This document shows, piece by piece, positions 43,511 to 54,663 of a stretch of 64,000 nucleotides of DNA. The notes under the pieces were generated by a model. It ran no database searches. It was given only the letters and a program-made list of their open reading frames with translations, and was not told the origin of the DNA. The position numbers and the translations under genes were made by a program. Source of the DNA: Maylandia zebra (Eukaryota > Chordata > Actinopteri > Cichliformes > Cichlidae); NCBI RefSeq assembly GCF_041146795.1, contig NC_135176.1, positions 34,321,531 to 34,385,530 of the forward strand. Reading direction: 5' to 3'. The first letter of the stretch is position 1. The number at the start of each line of letters is the position of its first letter.

Positions 43511-45378
43511 GGCTACGTCCACACCAGGGGCGGAGCGTGGGGGTGGCTTACTGGGCTTAAGCCCGGGTTGTTTTGTCAGAAGCCCGGGGTCTTTTGGAGT
43601 GTAATTTTTTCATAGTTAGATGCCTGGCTGACAACTGTATAAAACAAAAAGTACACACAATATTCGAAGCACATAGCGCACACTGTGGGAATTTACGACT
43701 GTGCGTGAATCCCCCCTGATATTGGTATGATCCGAGCTCAGGCACTAAGCGACTGAGCGAGGGGGCGGGGCAGCTGCTGCCTGTGAGTGCGCTGTTGGAG
43801 AAACGCAGCCAGCCATACTAAGGAGAGCTTAAGTTTGAGCAGGTACCAAAGCAAATCATTCGTACCGTACAAATAATGTAAATATGACGGTGCATCACGA
43901 AAGATTGATATCAAACTGATCACTTGACCCATATTACGTTACTCGCTCTTCAAGTGAATCAACAAATGGCGAAATGAAAAGCCGAACAAATGCTATTTTT
44001 TAGAGAGTCTTAGCTTACGTGTGTTTATTTCATATTTTCAGTTCTTACCCTCCCCGACTAAATCGGTTTCAGTTATGTACTGAAATATAAGAATGGACAT
44101 TAGAGGCTTCTTTCAAAGAAAAAACTCAGGTAAATGTTATTTTATATATTATGCTTTGTATGTTGTTCAGTATATTTCTATGCAAAACAAGAGGGATTTC
44201 AGTACACAGCAGGATATTCACATTTATAACCAGATATTTACACTTTAGGGAGAAAACATAAAACATTTTTACTGTACAACATCAATTTAGATAAACTTTA
44301 GTTTTAGATAAATATTGAAATATATTTTGAATTAGTTAAATGTCAGAATAAAGAGAGACAGAGCTTTCTGTTTTTTATCACTTTCATCATATTAAGGAGC
44401 ACATATACACTAAGTTTATTGTTAATTAATAAGAAACTGCAGACGATTCCATTCTGAGCTGAAGAAGCTTCTGATTGGTTCGTAGAGTCCATGTGAGTAA
44501 ACTGGTGGCACAGCTGTGGATGCATATAAGACACCCCCAAAACACAGAGGCTGTTTCTGTGACATGGGAACATCAAGAGATGTCAACCAAAACAGCAGGA
44601 ACAGAACTGTGGAGCTGCATAAGTGTGGCTCAGTTTGAATACAATTTGGTGCCATTTACAAGAAATACAGATAGTTTCTCTCTTTACTCTTAAAGTTAAC
44701 AAATATGTTTTTATATTTATCTAAAAAATAAACATTTAGTCTGATTTGATGTTACAATTAAAAAAGTGTTTTTATCTGAAGAGTAAATATCTGGTTTCAA
44801 CTGTAGATTTGATGATTGTCAGCACAAAGAGGGAACAAGAGCAGGTGAGACACACCTGTTAGTCACATGGTTGTTTGCCAAAAGTATCACCGTATCACAG
44901 GTCCTCATGTATCTCGTACCTCGTGTTTCTTTTTAGGTTTGTTATTTTTCAAATTCTATATTTATTAAGTTCTGCAGCTTGTTTGCACAACAAGGCTAAA
45001 TAATTATAGAAACTTTTCTCAATCTAAATATTGTACTTTGGTAGAATTAAAAAAACAAGTGTAGTGCAGGTCTATGATGGTTTTTAGTGCTACTATCATC
45101 TAGTTCTGATTCTGGTTCTGTCTTGGTTAAGTCCTCAGTAGTCCTGATTTTGAGGTGTTGTAGTCCGGTTTTAATTCCGGATCAGTTCTGGGTCTGGTTG
45201 AATTGGGGTTTAGTCCCTGTGTCTTGATACAGCCCGACTTTGTTCTGCCTCGCTGCTTAATTAAAAAACTAGTTTAAGGTGTCCTGCACATGTGATATAT
45301 ATTTTCCCTATATGAAGTCATTCTTTTTTGAACAAAACTCAAAACAGAACCTATTAATCTTTCAGTCATTTCTACGCC

Positions 45379-45409
<31 letters not shown>

Positions 45410-46058
45410 AAAAAAAAAAAAAATCCCACATGCACACCACCCTTTAGGGCTAAGCCCCGGGTGTTTCAAATGTCTGGCTCCGCCTCTGGTCCACACGTAC
45501 ACGGGTATTTTTGAAAACAGAGATTTTCCGTTTTAAAAAATAATCCCGTCCACACATAAAGGCAGAAATGGAGGAAAACGCTGCTATGAACATGCCAAAG
45601 CAGCAGGTGGCGCTATATTCCTAACCGTGTAGAAATGTTGGCCAATCAGAAGTCTGGAAGCCTCGGTGGGAAAAAGTAAACAAAGCTGGGGCATAGAAGC
45701 AGAACCGAGTCGTATGTGTGGAGGGACAGTAACTGTGTGTATATGTAAGCATTTAAACACTGCAGAGAGTAGAATTAACAGTATTGTAGAAATTCATTTC
45801 ACCGAAACAATAACGTGGCGCACAGTGTGACGTCAAAAAAGGCGCACACCTTTGACGCTGCGTTTTCTGCGTTTTCTCAGTTTTTCTCGTTCACACGTAA
45901 ATGTAAAAACAGAGTTTTCAAAAATATCCACTCTGGCTGGAGTTTTTAAAAATCTCCGTTTTCAGTGACCGAAAACGCCGTTTAAGTGTGGACGGAAGGT
46001 GCAAACGCATAGAAACATCTGCGTTTTCAAAAATACCCGTTTACGTGTGGACGTAGCC
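43511..46058. mobile_element. MITE (Harbinger-like ends) split by a hAT element
   Basis: Ends GGCTACGTCCACAC and CGTGTGGACGTAGCC are inverted repeats, and TAA flanks both sides (43508-43510, 46059-46061), as for Harbinger elements. Without the hAT insertion (43525-45488 plus 8 bp) it is about 576 bp, non-coding. The family has internal GTTTTCAAAAATACCCGT. Confidence 0.6.
43525..45488 (+). mobile_element. hAT element copy 1, non-autonomous
   Basis: 1964 bp, TIRs CAGGGGCGGAGC / GGCTCCGCCTCTG, perfect 8-bp target duplication GTCCACAC at 43517-43524 and 45489-45496. It keeps what looks like the first coding exon of a hAT transposase (44092-44129, MDIRGFFQRKNS, donor CAG/GTAAAT) and little else. 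A C-run then A-run of about 47 bases lies at 45377-45423. Near-identical to 47063-49011. Confidence 0.92.
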
Positions 46059-46600
46059 TAAAATTAATACGTTAACGATCCTGTTTTGCAGTGTTAGTCA
46101 GTGACTGGCTGCTCCCATATGGGATCAGAACGATGCCACCTTATCCCACAGTCCAGCCAATGATGCGATTCACATTCGTATATACGCAGCTAATCAGCAT
46201 CGCTGACAGGCTGTGACAGCGTCCTCATGTGCGACACCGGTGTTTTAGCAAAGCGGCTGATGTGGCGTGAAGCCACGTTAATGACAACGTGTACAACCAT
46301 TGGAGATGTGAGCAGGACAGACGGAACAACTGACGGACAAAGTGTGGACTTTATACCAGTTTTTAAATTGTGTTGATCGGCCACGTAAAACCAGAGTTAT
46401 GATAAAAATATCTGCAATGTTTGTTTCTTCCTGAATACTGTCGTTGTTTATATTTACTGCAGGAAGAAACGGTAAAAACGGCGTTTTATAAGGAAAACGC
46501 TCAAAAGTCTATAACTTTAATGTCAGCCAAATCAATTTACTCAGGAACAAATCAAACACTGAAATAAACCAAACATTAACATTTAGAAGAGATCTAAGTG
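46059..46600. other. Spacer, unassigned
   Basis: AT-rich, no frame above 65 codons with recognisable content, no repeat ends seen. Confidence 0.4.
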
Positions 46601-46605
46601 ACTTC

Positions 46606-46880
46606 CCAGATAGCAAGGAGACATTGAAACAATGTTTAGTCAACATCAGGGGATTCCACTGAAGCAACGTTGAAATGTGACGTTGACCTGACGTCACTCT
46701 TGCACCCTTTTTTAAATATTGAAACGTCAGGTTTTGATATTGAATCAATGTTCAACACTGACATTGATTCAATGTCAAATTTTCAAACACTGTTAATATT
46801 GAAACAATGTCAGATGCTGATATTGAATCACTGTTGATTTTCCATCACTTTTGCACCCTTGGTTACTATTGAAACAATAA
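46606..46880. mobile_element. Left-end fragment of a DNA element with ATTGAAACAATGT repeats
   Basis: Begins CCCAGATAGCAAGGAGACATT and then runs through degenerate 13-15 bp units (ATTGAAACAATGTC, ATTGAATCAATGTT). The inverted counterpart TGTCTCCTGGCTATCTGGG ends at 59540 with the same type of units before it. The family is not named. Confidence 0.5.
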
Positions 46881-47062
46881 AGTCATGATTAAAAATCAGT
46901 ACTTCACAGGTATTTGTATCAATACTAAACCGCTGCAAATTAAAATCAATACTTAAACGTGCAAAAAAGACAATTGTGTATGATCCATAAATAGGAAACC
47001 TATTATATGCTGCACAGTCTTACAATTTGTCATGTCCATAATAATATCCCTATAATATGAAG

Positions 47063-49011
47063 CAGGGGCGGAGCGTGGGGGTGGCTTACTGGGCTTAAGC
47101 CGGGTTGTTTTGTCAGAAGCCCGGGGTCTTTTGGAGTGTAATTTTTTCATAGTTAGATGTCTGGCTGACAACTGTATAAAACAAAAAGTACACACAATAT
47201 TCGAAGCACATAGCGCACACTGTGGGAATTTACGACTGTGCGTGAATCCCCCCTGATATTGGTATGATCCGAGCTCAGGCACTAAGCGACTGAGCGAGGG
47301 GGCGGGGCAGCTGCTGCCTGTGAGTGCGCTGTTGGAGAAACGGAGCCAGCCATACTAAGGAGAGCTTAAGTTTGAGCAGGTACCAAAGCAAATCATTTGT
47401 ACCGTACAAATAATGTAAATATGACGGTGCATCACGAAAGATTGATATCAAACTGATCACTTGACCCATATTACGTTACTCGCTCTTCAAGTGAATCAAC
47501 AAATGGCGAAATGAAAAGCCGAACAAATGCTATTTTTTAGAGAGTCTTAGCTTACGTGTGTTTATTTCATATTTTCAGTTCTTACCCTCCCCGACTAAAT
47601 CGGTTTCAGTTATGTACTGAAATATAAGAATGGACATTAGAGGCTTCTTTCAAAGAAAAAACTCAGGTAAATGTTATTTTATATATTATGCTTTGTATGT
47701 TGTTCAGTATATTTCTATGCAAAACAAGAGGGGTTTCAGTACACAGCAGGATATTCACATTTGTAACCAGATATTTACACTTTAGGGAGAAAACATAAAA
47801 CATTTTTACTGTACAACATCAATTTAGAGTAAACTTTTGTTTTAGATAAATATTGAAACATCTTTTGAATGAGTTAAATGTCAGAATAAAGAGAGACAGA
47901 GCTTTCTGTTTTTTATCACTTTCATCATATTAAGGAGCACATATACACTAAGTTTATTGTTAATTAATAAGAAACTGCAGACGATTCCATTCTGAGCTGA
48001 AGAAGCTTCTGATTGGTTCGTAGAGTCCATGTGAGTAAATTGGTGGCACAGCTGTGGATGCATATAAGGCAAAACACAGAGGCTGTTTCTGTGACATGGG
48101 AACATCAAGAGATGTCAACCAAAACAGCAGGAACAGAACTGTGGAGCTGCATAAGTGTGGCTCAGTTTGAATACAATTTGGTGCCATTTACAAGAAATAC
48201 AGACAGTTTCTCTCTTTACTCTTAAAGTTAACAAATATGTTTTTATATTAATCTAAAAAATAAACATTTAGTCTGATTTGATGTTACAATTAAAAAAGTG
48301 TTTTTATCTGAAGAGTAAATATCTGGTTTCAACTGTAGATTTGATGATTGTCAGCACAAAGAGGGAACAAGAGCAGGTGAGACACACCTGTTAGTCACAT
48401 GGTTGTTTGCCAAAAGTATCACCGTATCACAGGTCCTCATGTATCTCGTACCTCGTGTTTCTTTTTAGGTTTGTTATTTTTCAAATTTTATATTTATTAA
48501 GTTATGCAGCTTGTTTGCACAACAAGGCTGAATAATTATAGAAACTTTTCTGAATCTAAACAGTGGACTTTGGTAGAATTAAAAAACAAGTGTAGTGCAG
48601 GTCTATGATGGTTTTTAGTGCTGCTATCATCTAGTTCTGATTCTGGTTCTGTCTTGGTTAAGTCCTCAGTAGTGCTGATTTTGAACTGTTGTAGTCCTGT
48701 TTTAATTCCGGATCAGTTCTGGGTCTGGTTGAATCGGGGTTTAGTCCTCGTGTCTTGATACAGCCCGACTTTGTTCCGCCTCGCTGCTTAATTAAAAACT
48801 AGTTTAAGGTGTCCTGCACATGTGATATATATTTTACCCTCTATGAAGTCATTCTTTTTTGAACAAAACTCAAAACAGAGCCAATTAATCTTTCAGTCAT
48901 CTCTAACCCCCCCCCCACCCCCCCCCCCCCCAAAAAAAAAAAAAAATCCCACATGCATACCACCCTTTAGGGCTAAGCCCCGGGTGTTTCAAATGTCTGG
49001 CTCCGCCTCTG
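47063..49011 (+). mobile_element. hAT element copy 2, non-autonomous
   Basis: 1949 bp, same TIRs and content as 43525-45488 with a few indels and base changes, and its own perfect 8-bp target duplication ATATGAAG at 47055-47062 and 49012-49019. So this is an independent insertion and not a segmental duplication. The C/A run is shorter (48907-48947). Confidence 0.92.
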
Positions 49012-49139
49012 ATATGAAGCATCTGACATTATGTAATAAAAATGACAGACATCTCTGTATCAATAACAAAGTGATTTATTATATTTTAAAAAAGTTTCTT
49101 TGTTACTTGTATTGGTTACAGGTCACTTTTTTTTTTTGT

Positions 49140-49589
49140 TTACTCGGGGATCGAGCTGGATATCGGGCATCCTGCACCACCCATGTGATCTGGAGCGTAG
49201 CGGAGACATTTCTGCACAGCTTGGCCGAAGGCAAACTCAGAAACAGCGTTTACCCCCACCTGCTGAGTCAGGCCATCTAGGACACAAACAAACAAAAGGA
49301 AGAAAACAAAAGGCCAAATTAGAGCTTAAATATTGTCAAAAGTTGGGTATTAGGAAAAAGTGAAATAAATATAAATATAAAGTCCCAATGTGTAGAGCAC
49401 ACATTAATAAATTAGTCATGTTCCCTGTGAAAGTAAATGAGCCTAATTCTTAAAGACCCCTGAAATTATTTACCAGATGTTTATTTTTTGAATAAAATAA
49501 AAATCTGAGTTTAACAAAACATTTTAAATGTAAATATCAAGCTTACCTTTCTTTCTTCCATAAAATGTGCTTGTGGGCACGCCAGCCAT
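49140..49589 (-). CDS. Candidate two-exon small gene, 59 aa, unknown
   Basis: Exon 1 is 49589-49547 (MAGVPTSTFYGRKK, donor AAAG/GTAAGC) and exon 2 is 49276-49140 (acceptor TGTGTCCTAG; DGLTQQVGVNAVSEFAF and CLRYAPDHMGGAGC, stop TAA). Lengths 43+137 give exactly 60 codons with matching phase 1. A AATAAA signal (TTTATT on plus, about 49072) lies 65 bp past the stop. I do not recognise the protein. No signal peptide or membrane segment. It lies next to the second hAT copy and may belong to an older transposon or be a fragment of a larger gene. Confidence 0.35.
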
Positions 49590-52500
49590 TTTGAAAAGGT
49601 GGGAAAAACAATTGGCAAGGCCACACCCCCACACATGGGATATAATTTTAAAGGTTCTGTTGTCCTCTCTAAGAAACATCAGGACTTAGAGGAGTGGCAA
49701 GTAGAGTATGAGAGCTACAAGCAAAAAACTAAATGTGTACTACAGTGCGCAAAAATGAATTACTGGGTCATCAGGGGGTTATGAGGGACATTTATAAAAC
49801 AAAAAATCCCACAAACCGTAAAAGTGCACTTGAAAAGCTCACACAAGAAGGTTAACCTAGCTTACCTAGAAGACCTCATCAGGGGGAGCACGCTCCCCCT
49901 CTGTTTAGAGCTCACCCACTTAACTCGCATCCCAAGAAAACAGCTAACCCCAGATAAGGCAGCGTGATGTATCCCGAGATAACAGGACTGGGACATCTAA
50001 ATAAAGGTGTGAAACAATCGCCTTCAAAAGGTTATCAATTGACTTCAACCAAAATTAGGAACACTCGGTGCGGCAAGAGTTAATAGTTATTAGTCTCAAC
50101 ACCCAAGGATAATTAGAAGAGCATGACTGATATGATGGAACTGAGATTTTGTTACACTTAACTTTTGCAAAACACAAATAAAACTAAATTGAAACTAAGG
50201 ATTTTCAGAAAATAAAAACTAGACTAAACTAGCAAAGAATTGGTAAAAACTAATTACAACTGGCAAAAAATTGAAAATCTGGAGTCGAAACTAAATAAAA
50301 GATAAAACCTAATGAAAATGGCGAAACGTTTAAAACTCTGGTGCAGAGATTGGCAAATGTGACCAGGAAAAGTATGAGATGGATTGTCAGGACAGTCAGC
50401 GTTAAAGCCACTTTTGACAGTCCATACTAGGATGGCATTGGACATCTTCGGGGCGGAGGAGGGTTGGTGTGACCAAGGTGTGGTTTGGCTTGTTGTATGT
50501 ATATTTGAGATCATATGGCTCTGGATGGACCGGTTACCAGGGCATGGAAGGAGGACAGACTCATTAAAGGAGGAGAAGGAACTTGCTGGGATTGGAGATC
50601 CTCTGGGTGAGTGGTTGATTAAAAGCATGCATAAAATAGAAGTTATCTGTTGTTATTGATTGGTAATAGATTGATAATTGGCCACATTTACAGCTGTATT
50701 GACTTGTTGTGGACGTAGTCGACTTCAGGTTTAAACACTCTAATTAACAGGTTGAAAATAGTGACATTAAAGGAAGAGTATGCAGCACCACCCTGTCAGA
50801 CGCCAGTGACGGTGGAGCTCACTGATGAATCAGGTGAGCTGGATTCATGGCTGATTCAAAACTAAGATCCCCCTGCTGTGGTCAGTAAGGGGAGAAAAGG
50901 GGGAAATAAAATCAAGAATTAAAGAGGCATTTATAAACGTTTAGGTGTCAAGTGAAACGGGACAAAAGGGGGTGTTATACTGTTATTTTAATATCAGCAT
51001 TATTATTGTATGAGAATCATGCAACAAGCATTGCATCGATGATCATTTATTGAAGCTTTTGACCTTATACTAACATCTGTGTTCCTGTGATTGTTATAAC
51101 TTCTGATGAATCTTCCATTTACAGGTGTTAGGATAATGATATAATTTTTCATTGCAGGTGTAACCATGATCATTTTTATACATATTGCAACTTGTTGCTC
51201 ATTGTAGAGTTGTGCTCAAGTTAATAAGGGTTAAAAGCTACAGTCAGCGCGAATGTCTGACTGATCTATTGAGGGGAAAGGCTTCGAGCATAGAGGGCCG
51301 CACGCGCTTACAAAACACTGATATCATGTTATTCTTTGTGATCTTTTCTTAAATTATGTCTTTAAGGTTAGTTTAAATAGTGGCAGTTAATTAAACGAGA
51401 TTTATTAAAATGTTAAATACCTGAGTCAGAACGTTACACGCGGATCACCTTAAGAGTCTGGGAAACTTTGTAGCTGCCTAACTTTTTTTTGAATGTTCTA
51501 GCTCCGTTGATTTGACACATTGGAATGTGTCAAAAAAGGGGGGGAAGGTTGAGCTTTAACATCAAACCAGGATTATTTGAACATTTTATAACTTCATTTG
51601 TGTCTTTAATAATTTAGGAATGGTAAAGCTTAAGCTAATAGCGGTCCGAGAAGACGGGCCTTTTAGAGAATCAGTGAAAAAGCATAAACTATCACTTTCA
51701 TGTTTAATCATTACTCATTGAAATGAACTGAATAGCGTTTTGAAGATTTGTTAACTTTTTGTCTTTTGTTAAAAAGAGGGGTTTCAATAATCTTCAGACA
51801 CACCTTGCAAATGTGCTTATAACGAGTTGGCACTCGGCCTTTTGAAGGTCAGAAGCTTCGTTCGGCGTGACTGTCCGGACTGATAAAGTGTAAGAAATGC
51901 CTTGAGTGCGGAGGGCTAAATGCAAACACGCTTACACACACATAGGATATGATTAGAATAAGTCCCTGGGACATTCTGAATGTTTTAAACCAATTCTGAA
52001 ACACTAGAAGGTCAGTAGATAACAACATTAGATTATTAGGGTTAGGAAGAGAGGTGTTTTGGTTTTCTGTCTCTTACAGAGAAAGGAACAGACACCAGAC
52101 GAGGTCACAGAGATGCGAGGATCCTCCGTAGCAGAGTCAGACACAGTGACTGCCGAGACATCAACTGGGTCCAGGGGTCATGGCGTTTGGGCTCCAGCTA
52201 GTCACCACAAAAGGATGGATCCCATAAATACAGCAATAACCATGAAGGGGTTGGCGGAAATCCGGGAACACCAGACCAACGAAGTTCGAGAGGCTTTTGG
52301 GCAAAAAGGGGACACCTTCCTGTTCCTTTTTCTGGAGAATACACAGATCGTTGTTTGAAATCGGAGCAGAATAATCCCCTGATCTGTGTTACGACTGAAG
52401 GGTTGTCTAACCCCTAAGGTTGAAGAATTAAGAGCAGAGGATCACCCAACTGGACGACACTGGTAGCTGGAGCAATAAAATAAAGGTTAAGAGCTCTTCG

Positions 52501-52764
52501 GACAGAGGTTCTAGTCTACGTCTGAATGGTATAAGGGAACACCAAATAAAGCTGTGGGAGACAAGGAGAGTGTCATCTGGACCTGCTACTGTTGGAATCC
52601 TAGTTTTTCTTGCATCTGAATTGCGCAAACACAGAGGTCATCCCACATATGGTTCGCCCCTCAGGGGGACAAAGGGCCTCAGGAGTGAGAAGAGATGAAC
52701 CCGGCCACACTGGGCTACAGGGTGTTTGTGAGCTCATTATTCTAATGACCTCATCAGGGGGAAT
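49590..52764. other. Long stretch without recognised genes
   Basis: Frames of 60-124 codons on both strands (50254-50628 minus, 52059-52358 plus) lack domains. 50140-50330 is A-rich with AAACTAA-type units. A 9-bp stem hairpin AGGGGGAGC/GCTCCCCCT sits near 49876-49895. GACCTCATCAGGGGGA occurs at about 49866 and again at 52748 just before an LTR, so retroviral-type internal debris is likely. 51240-51560 and 51840-52000 share short blocks. Confidence 0.4.
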
Positions 52765-53329
52765 TGTAAAATTATGATATTATTTTATGCCATGTTAGAC
52801 CCCTAATTAAAGATTGTGAATTATTATGTAGTTTTAGTTTGCATTATTCTCCTGAATTAGAAGAAGCTGATAACTATTGCATTAGTTAAACTGATTTGCA
52901 TTACATTAAATTGCTGACTTGTTGTGAATGAATGATATTGTTTTATGATGCATTATATTGCTGAGTTATAAGAAATACTGTTCGCAGAAAGTTATTGTCT
53001 AATTTGTCTGAGTAGAAGAGAACAGAGTGTGCTGGAGTTTTCTGCTCCATCTCAGCAGGAGCAGATAAACAGGGAGCCAAGGTCGTAGCTCAGGCGCTGT
53101 GTGAGAGAGAGCATGTGAATGTTTAGGCTTTTTATGATAAGGTGGAGGCACCAGAGGCTATAAGAGTTTGAGCAATGCTCCACCATTTTGAGATTTTGAG
53201 GCTGTCTGCATCAGTGTCCATCTCCCACGTGTGTGATCATTAAATCATCGTTTGACTCAACCCGACCGGACCAGTGTTGTTATTGTGGTTTTTCTCTTGT
53301 CTCCATCCCCAATATTTTGAACCTTAACA
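52765..53329 (+). mobile_element. LTR with upstream polypurine tract (3' LTR remnant)
   Basis: TGTAAAATTATG...CCTTAACA, preceded by CAGGGGGAAT that resembles a polypurine tract. It has a TATA-like GGCTATAAGAG (about 53158), ATTAAA at about 53241 and a following U5-like part. No matching 5' LTR or target duplication found in the window. Confidence 0.5.
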
Positions 53330-53763
53330 ATATGAATAACCTCTTGTCAACTGACTTCAGCAGGGAGAAATTATGAGATTAATATGAAAGTCACAAGGCA
53401 GAAATCAGCAAACTGCTGCCTCACTTTGATTCTCAAAGAGCCATTAGCTGAAAAGCTCAAAGCCTAATTTTCTAATAATGAATAAACCAAACTGCTGGCA
53501 GTGAAATGTATTTCTATTTCTTGGATCTTCCAACAATAGCCTGCTGTTGTATATTCAAGCAGAACATACAGGAGAAGGCCATTTTTAAGCAGTTTAACTG
53601 AATTTGACAATTTCTAAAGTTCAGGGCTACAACAGTCCTACAACCTTTAAAGAACTGACCATTGCTTCATTTGCCTCCGGTCATTGCACTTCATCTCATC
53701 TATGTTGTGCAAAGGCTAATCCAGAGACAACACCCCAGCATGAACAGGGTCAGTGCTGCAGGA
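53330..53763. other. Unassigned spacer
   Basis: No frame, repeat end or RNA feature recognised. Confidence 0.4.
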
Positions 53764-54569
53764 TTAACAGAAGGCTCTGAACTCCTCACCGAGGTCCCCG
53801 ACTTCTCTGATCAGCTCTGTCACCATGATTAGAAGTTGTTGGAAGGCTGCATCTGTTGAAAAGAACAATAACACAAAGAATACTGGCTTGTGATAAACTG
53901 GATGAGCATTGTGATGAGAAAAACAACTATATCCATAAGTGATGGCTTCACATTTTGCATTCAGGTTTAAGTAGTTCAATCTGTTAAAACTGTTTACAAT
54001 TTAGCCTTTTACATATAAATGTACAACGTTTTAGAACTTACCTCAGAAATCTAAACAAGCAAAATATGATGATATTCAGCAGCATAAATTAGTGTTTTGA
54101 AGTTAAGATTACAATGAAATTGTGATGCAGCTCATTGTCTCAAAGCATACCGTCGTTACAGAAGGCACTGACCGCAGACTATTTGCTGGGGAGGTCGCAT
54201 AGCTGTGTAGGTTGGCGAAAGGAGCCAGATGGGGCATCATGTTGGGGGCAGACTGCAGAGCGGTGGAGCCTGTTTAGAAAAAGGTTTAAAAAATTACGAC
54301 TCATCTACAAAGGTTCCTGTTCACTCACACTCACACACACACACAACACACACACACACACCATTATTACCTGGTGCTTTCACACGTGGGGCCTGGGGAA
54401 AATTTGGTCCAAGACAAAACAAAACATTAGTATTGAACTGCATTGTGTTTTTTGCTTACTTTGCTTTAAGTTACAGTAAAATTTACAACATCACACAAAA
54501 AGGGTTAAAAACAATAATTTGAAGACACGAGTGCCTTACTTGTTTATGGTTGGATTGTACTTCACTGAT
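53764..54569 (-). CDS. Possible 3' end of an unknown multi-exon gene
   Basis: Short minus-strand exons with consensus sites: 54569-54540 (ISEVQSNHKQ, donor GTAAGG), 54392-54371 (APRVKAP, donor GTAATA) and 54269-54151 (STALQSAPNMMPHLAPF... SVPSVTT, donor GTATGC). Their phases agree (0, 0, 1). A last exon, 53852-53764 (AAFQQLLIMVTELIREVGDL... FRAFC, acceptor TTTTCAACAG), needs phase 1 but the previous one ends in phase 0, so it would be read out of frame and stop after eight codons. The gene is either damaged or ends early. Upstream exons are not found; a repeat begins at about 54600. No family recognised; a transposon-encoded accessory protein is possible. Confidence 0.3.
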
Positions 54570-54663
54570 CTGAAATGAGAAAATAAACAAAAAACAAACA
54601 ACGTCAATTAAAAAGAGGAAAATTTGTGCGTGTGTAAAAAAATATTTGTGTGTGGACTTAAAA

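Noticed and set aside
43557-43932. Minus-strand frames repeated in both hAT copies (MPELGSYQ, MGQVISLI)
   Set aside because: They repeat only because the element is duplicated; no transposase or other motif in them.
49876-49895. Hairpin AGGGGGAGC / GCTCCCCCT as a terminator
   Set aside because: Intrinsic terminators do not apply to RNA polymerase II genes; no gene ends here.
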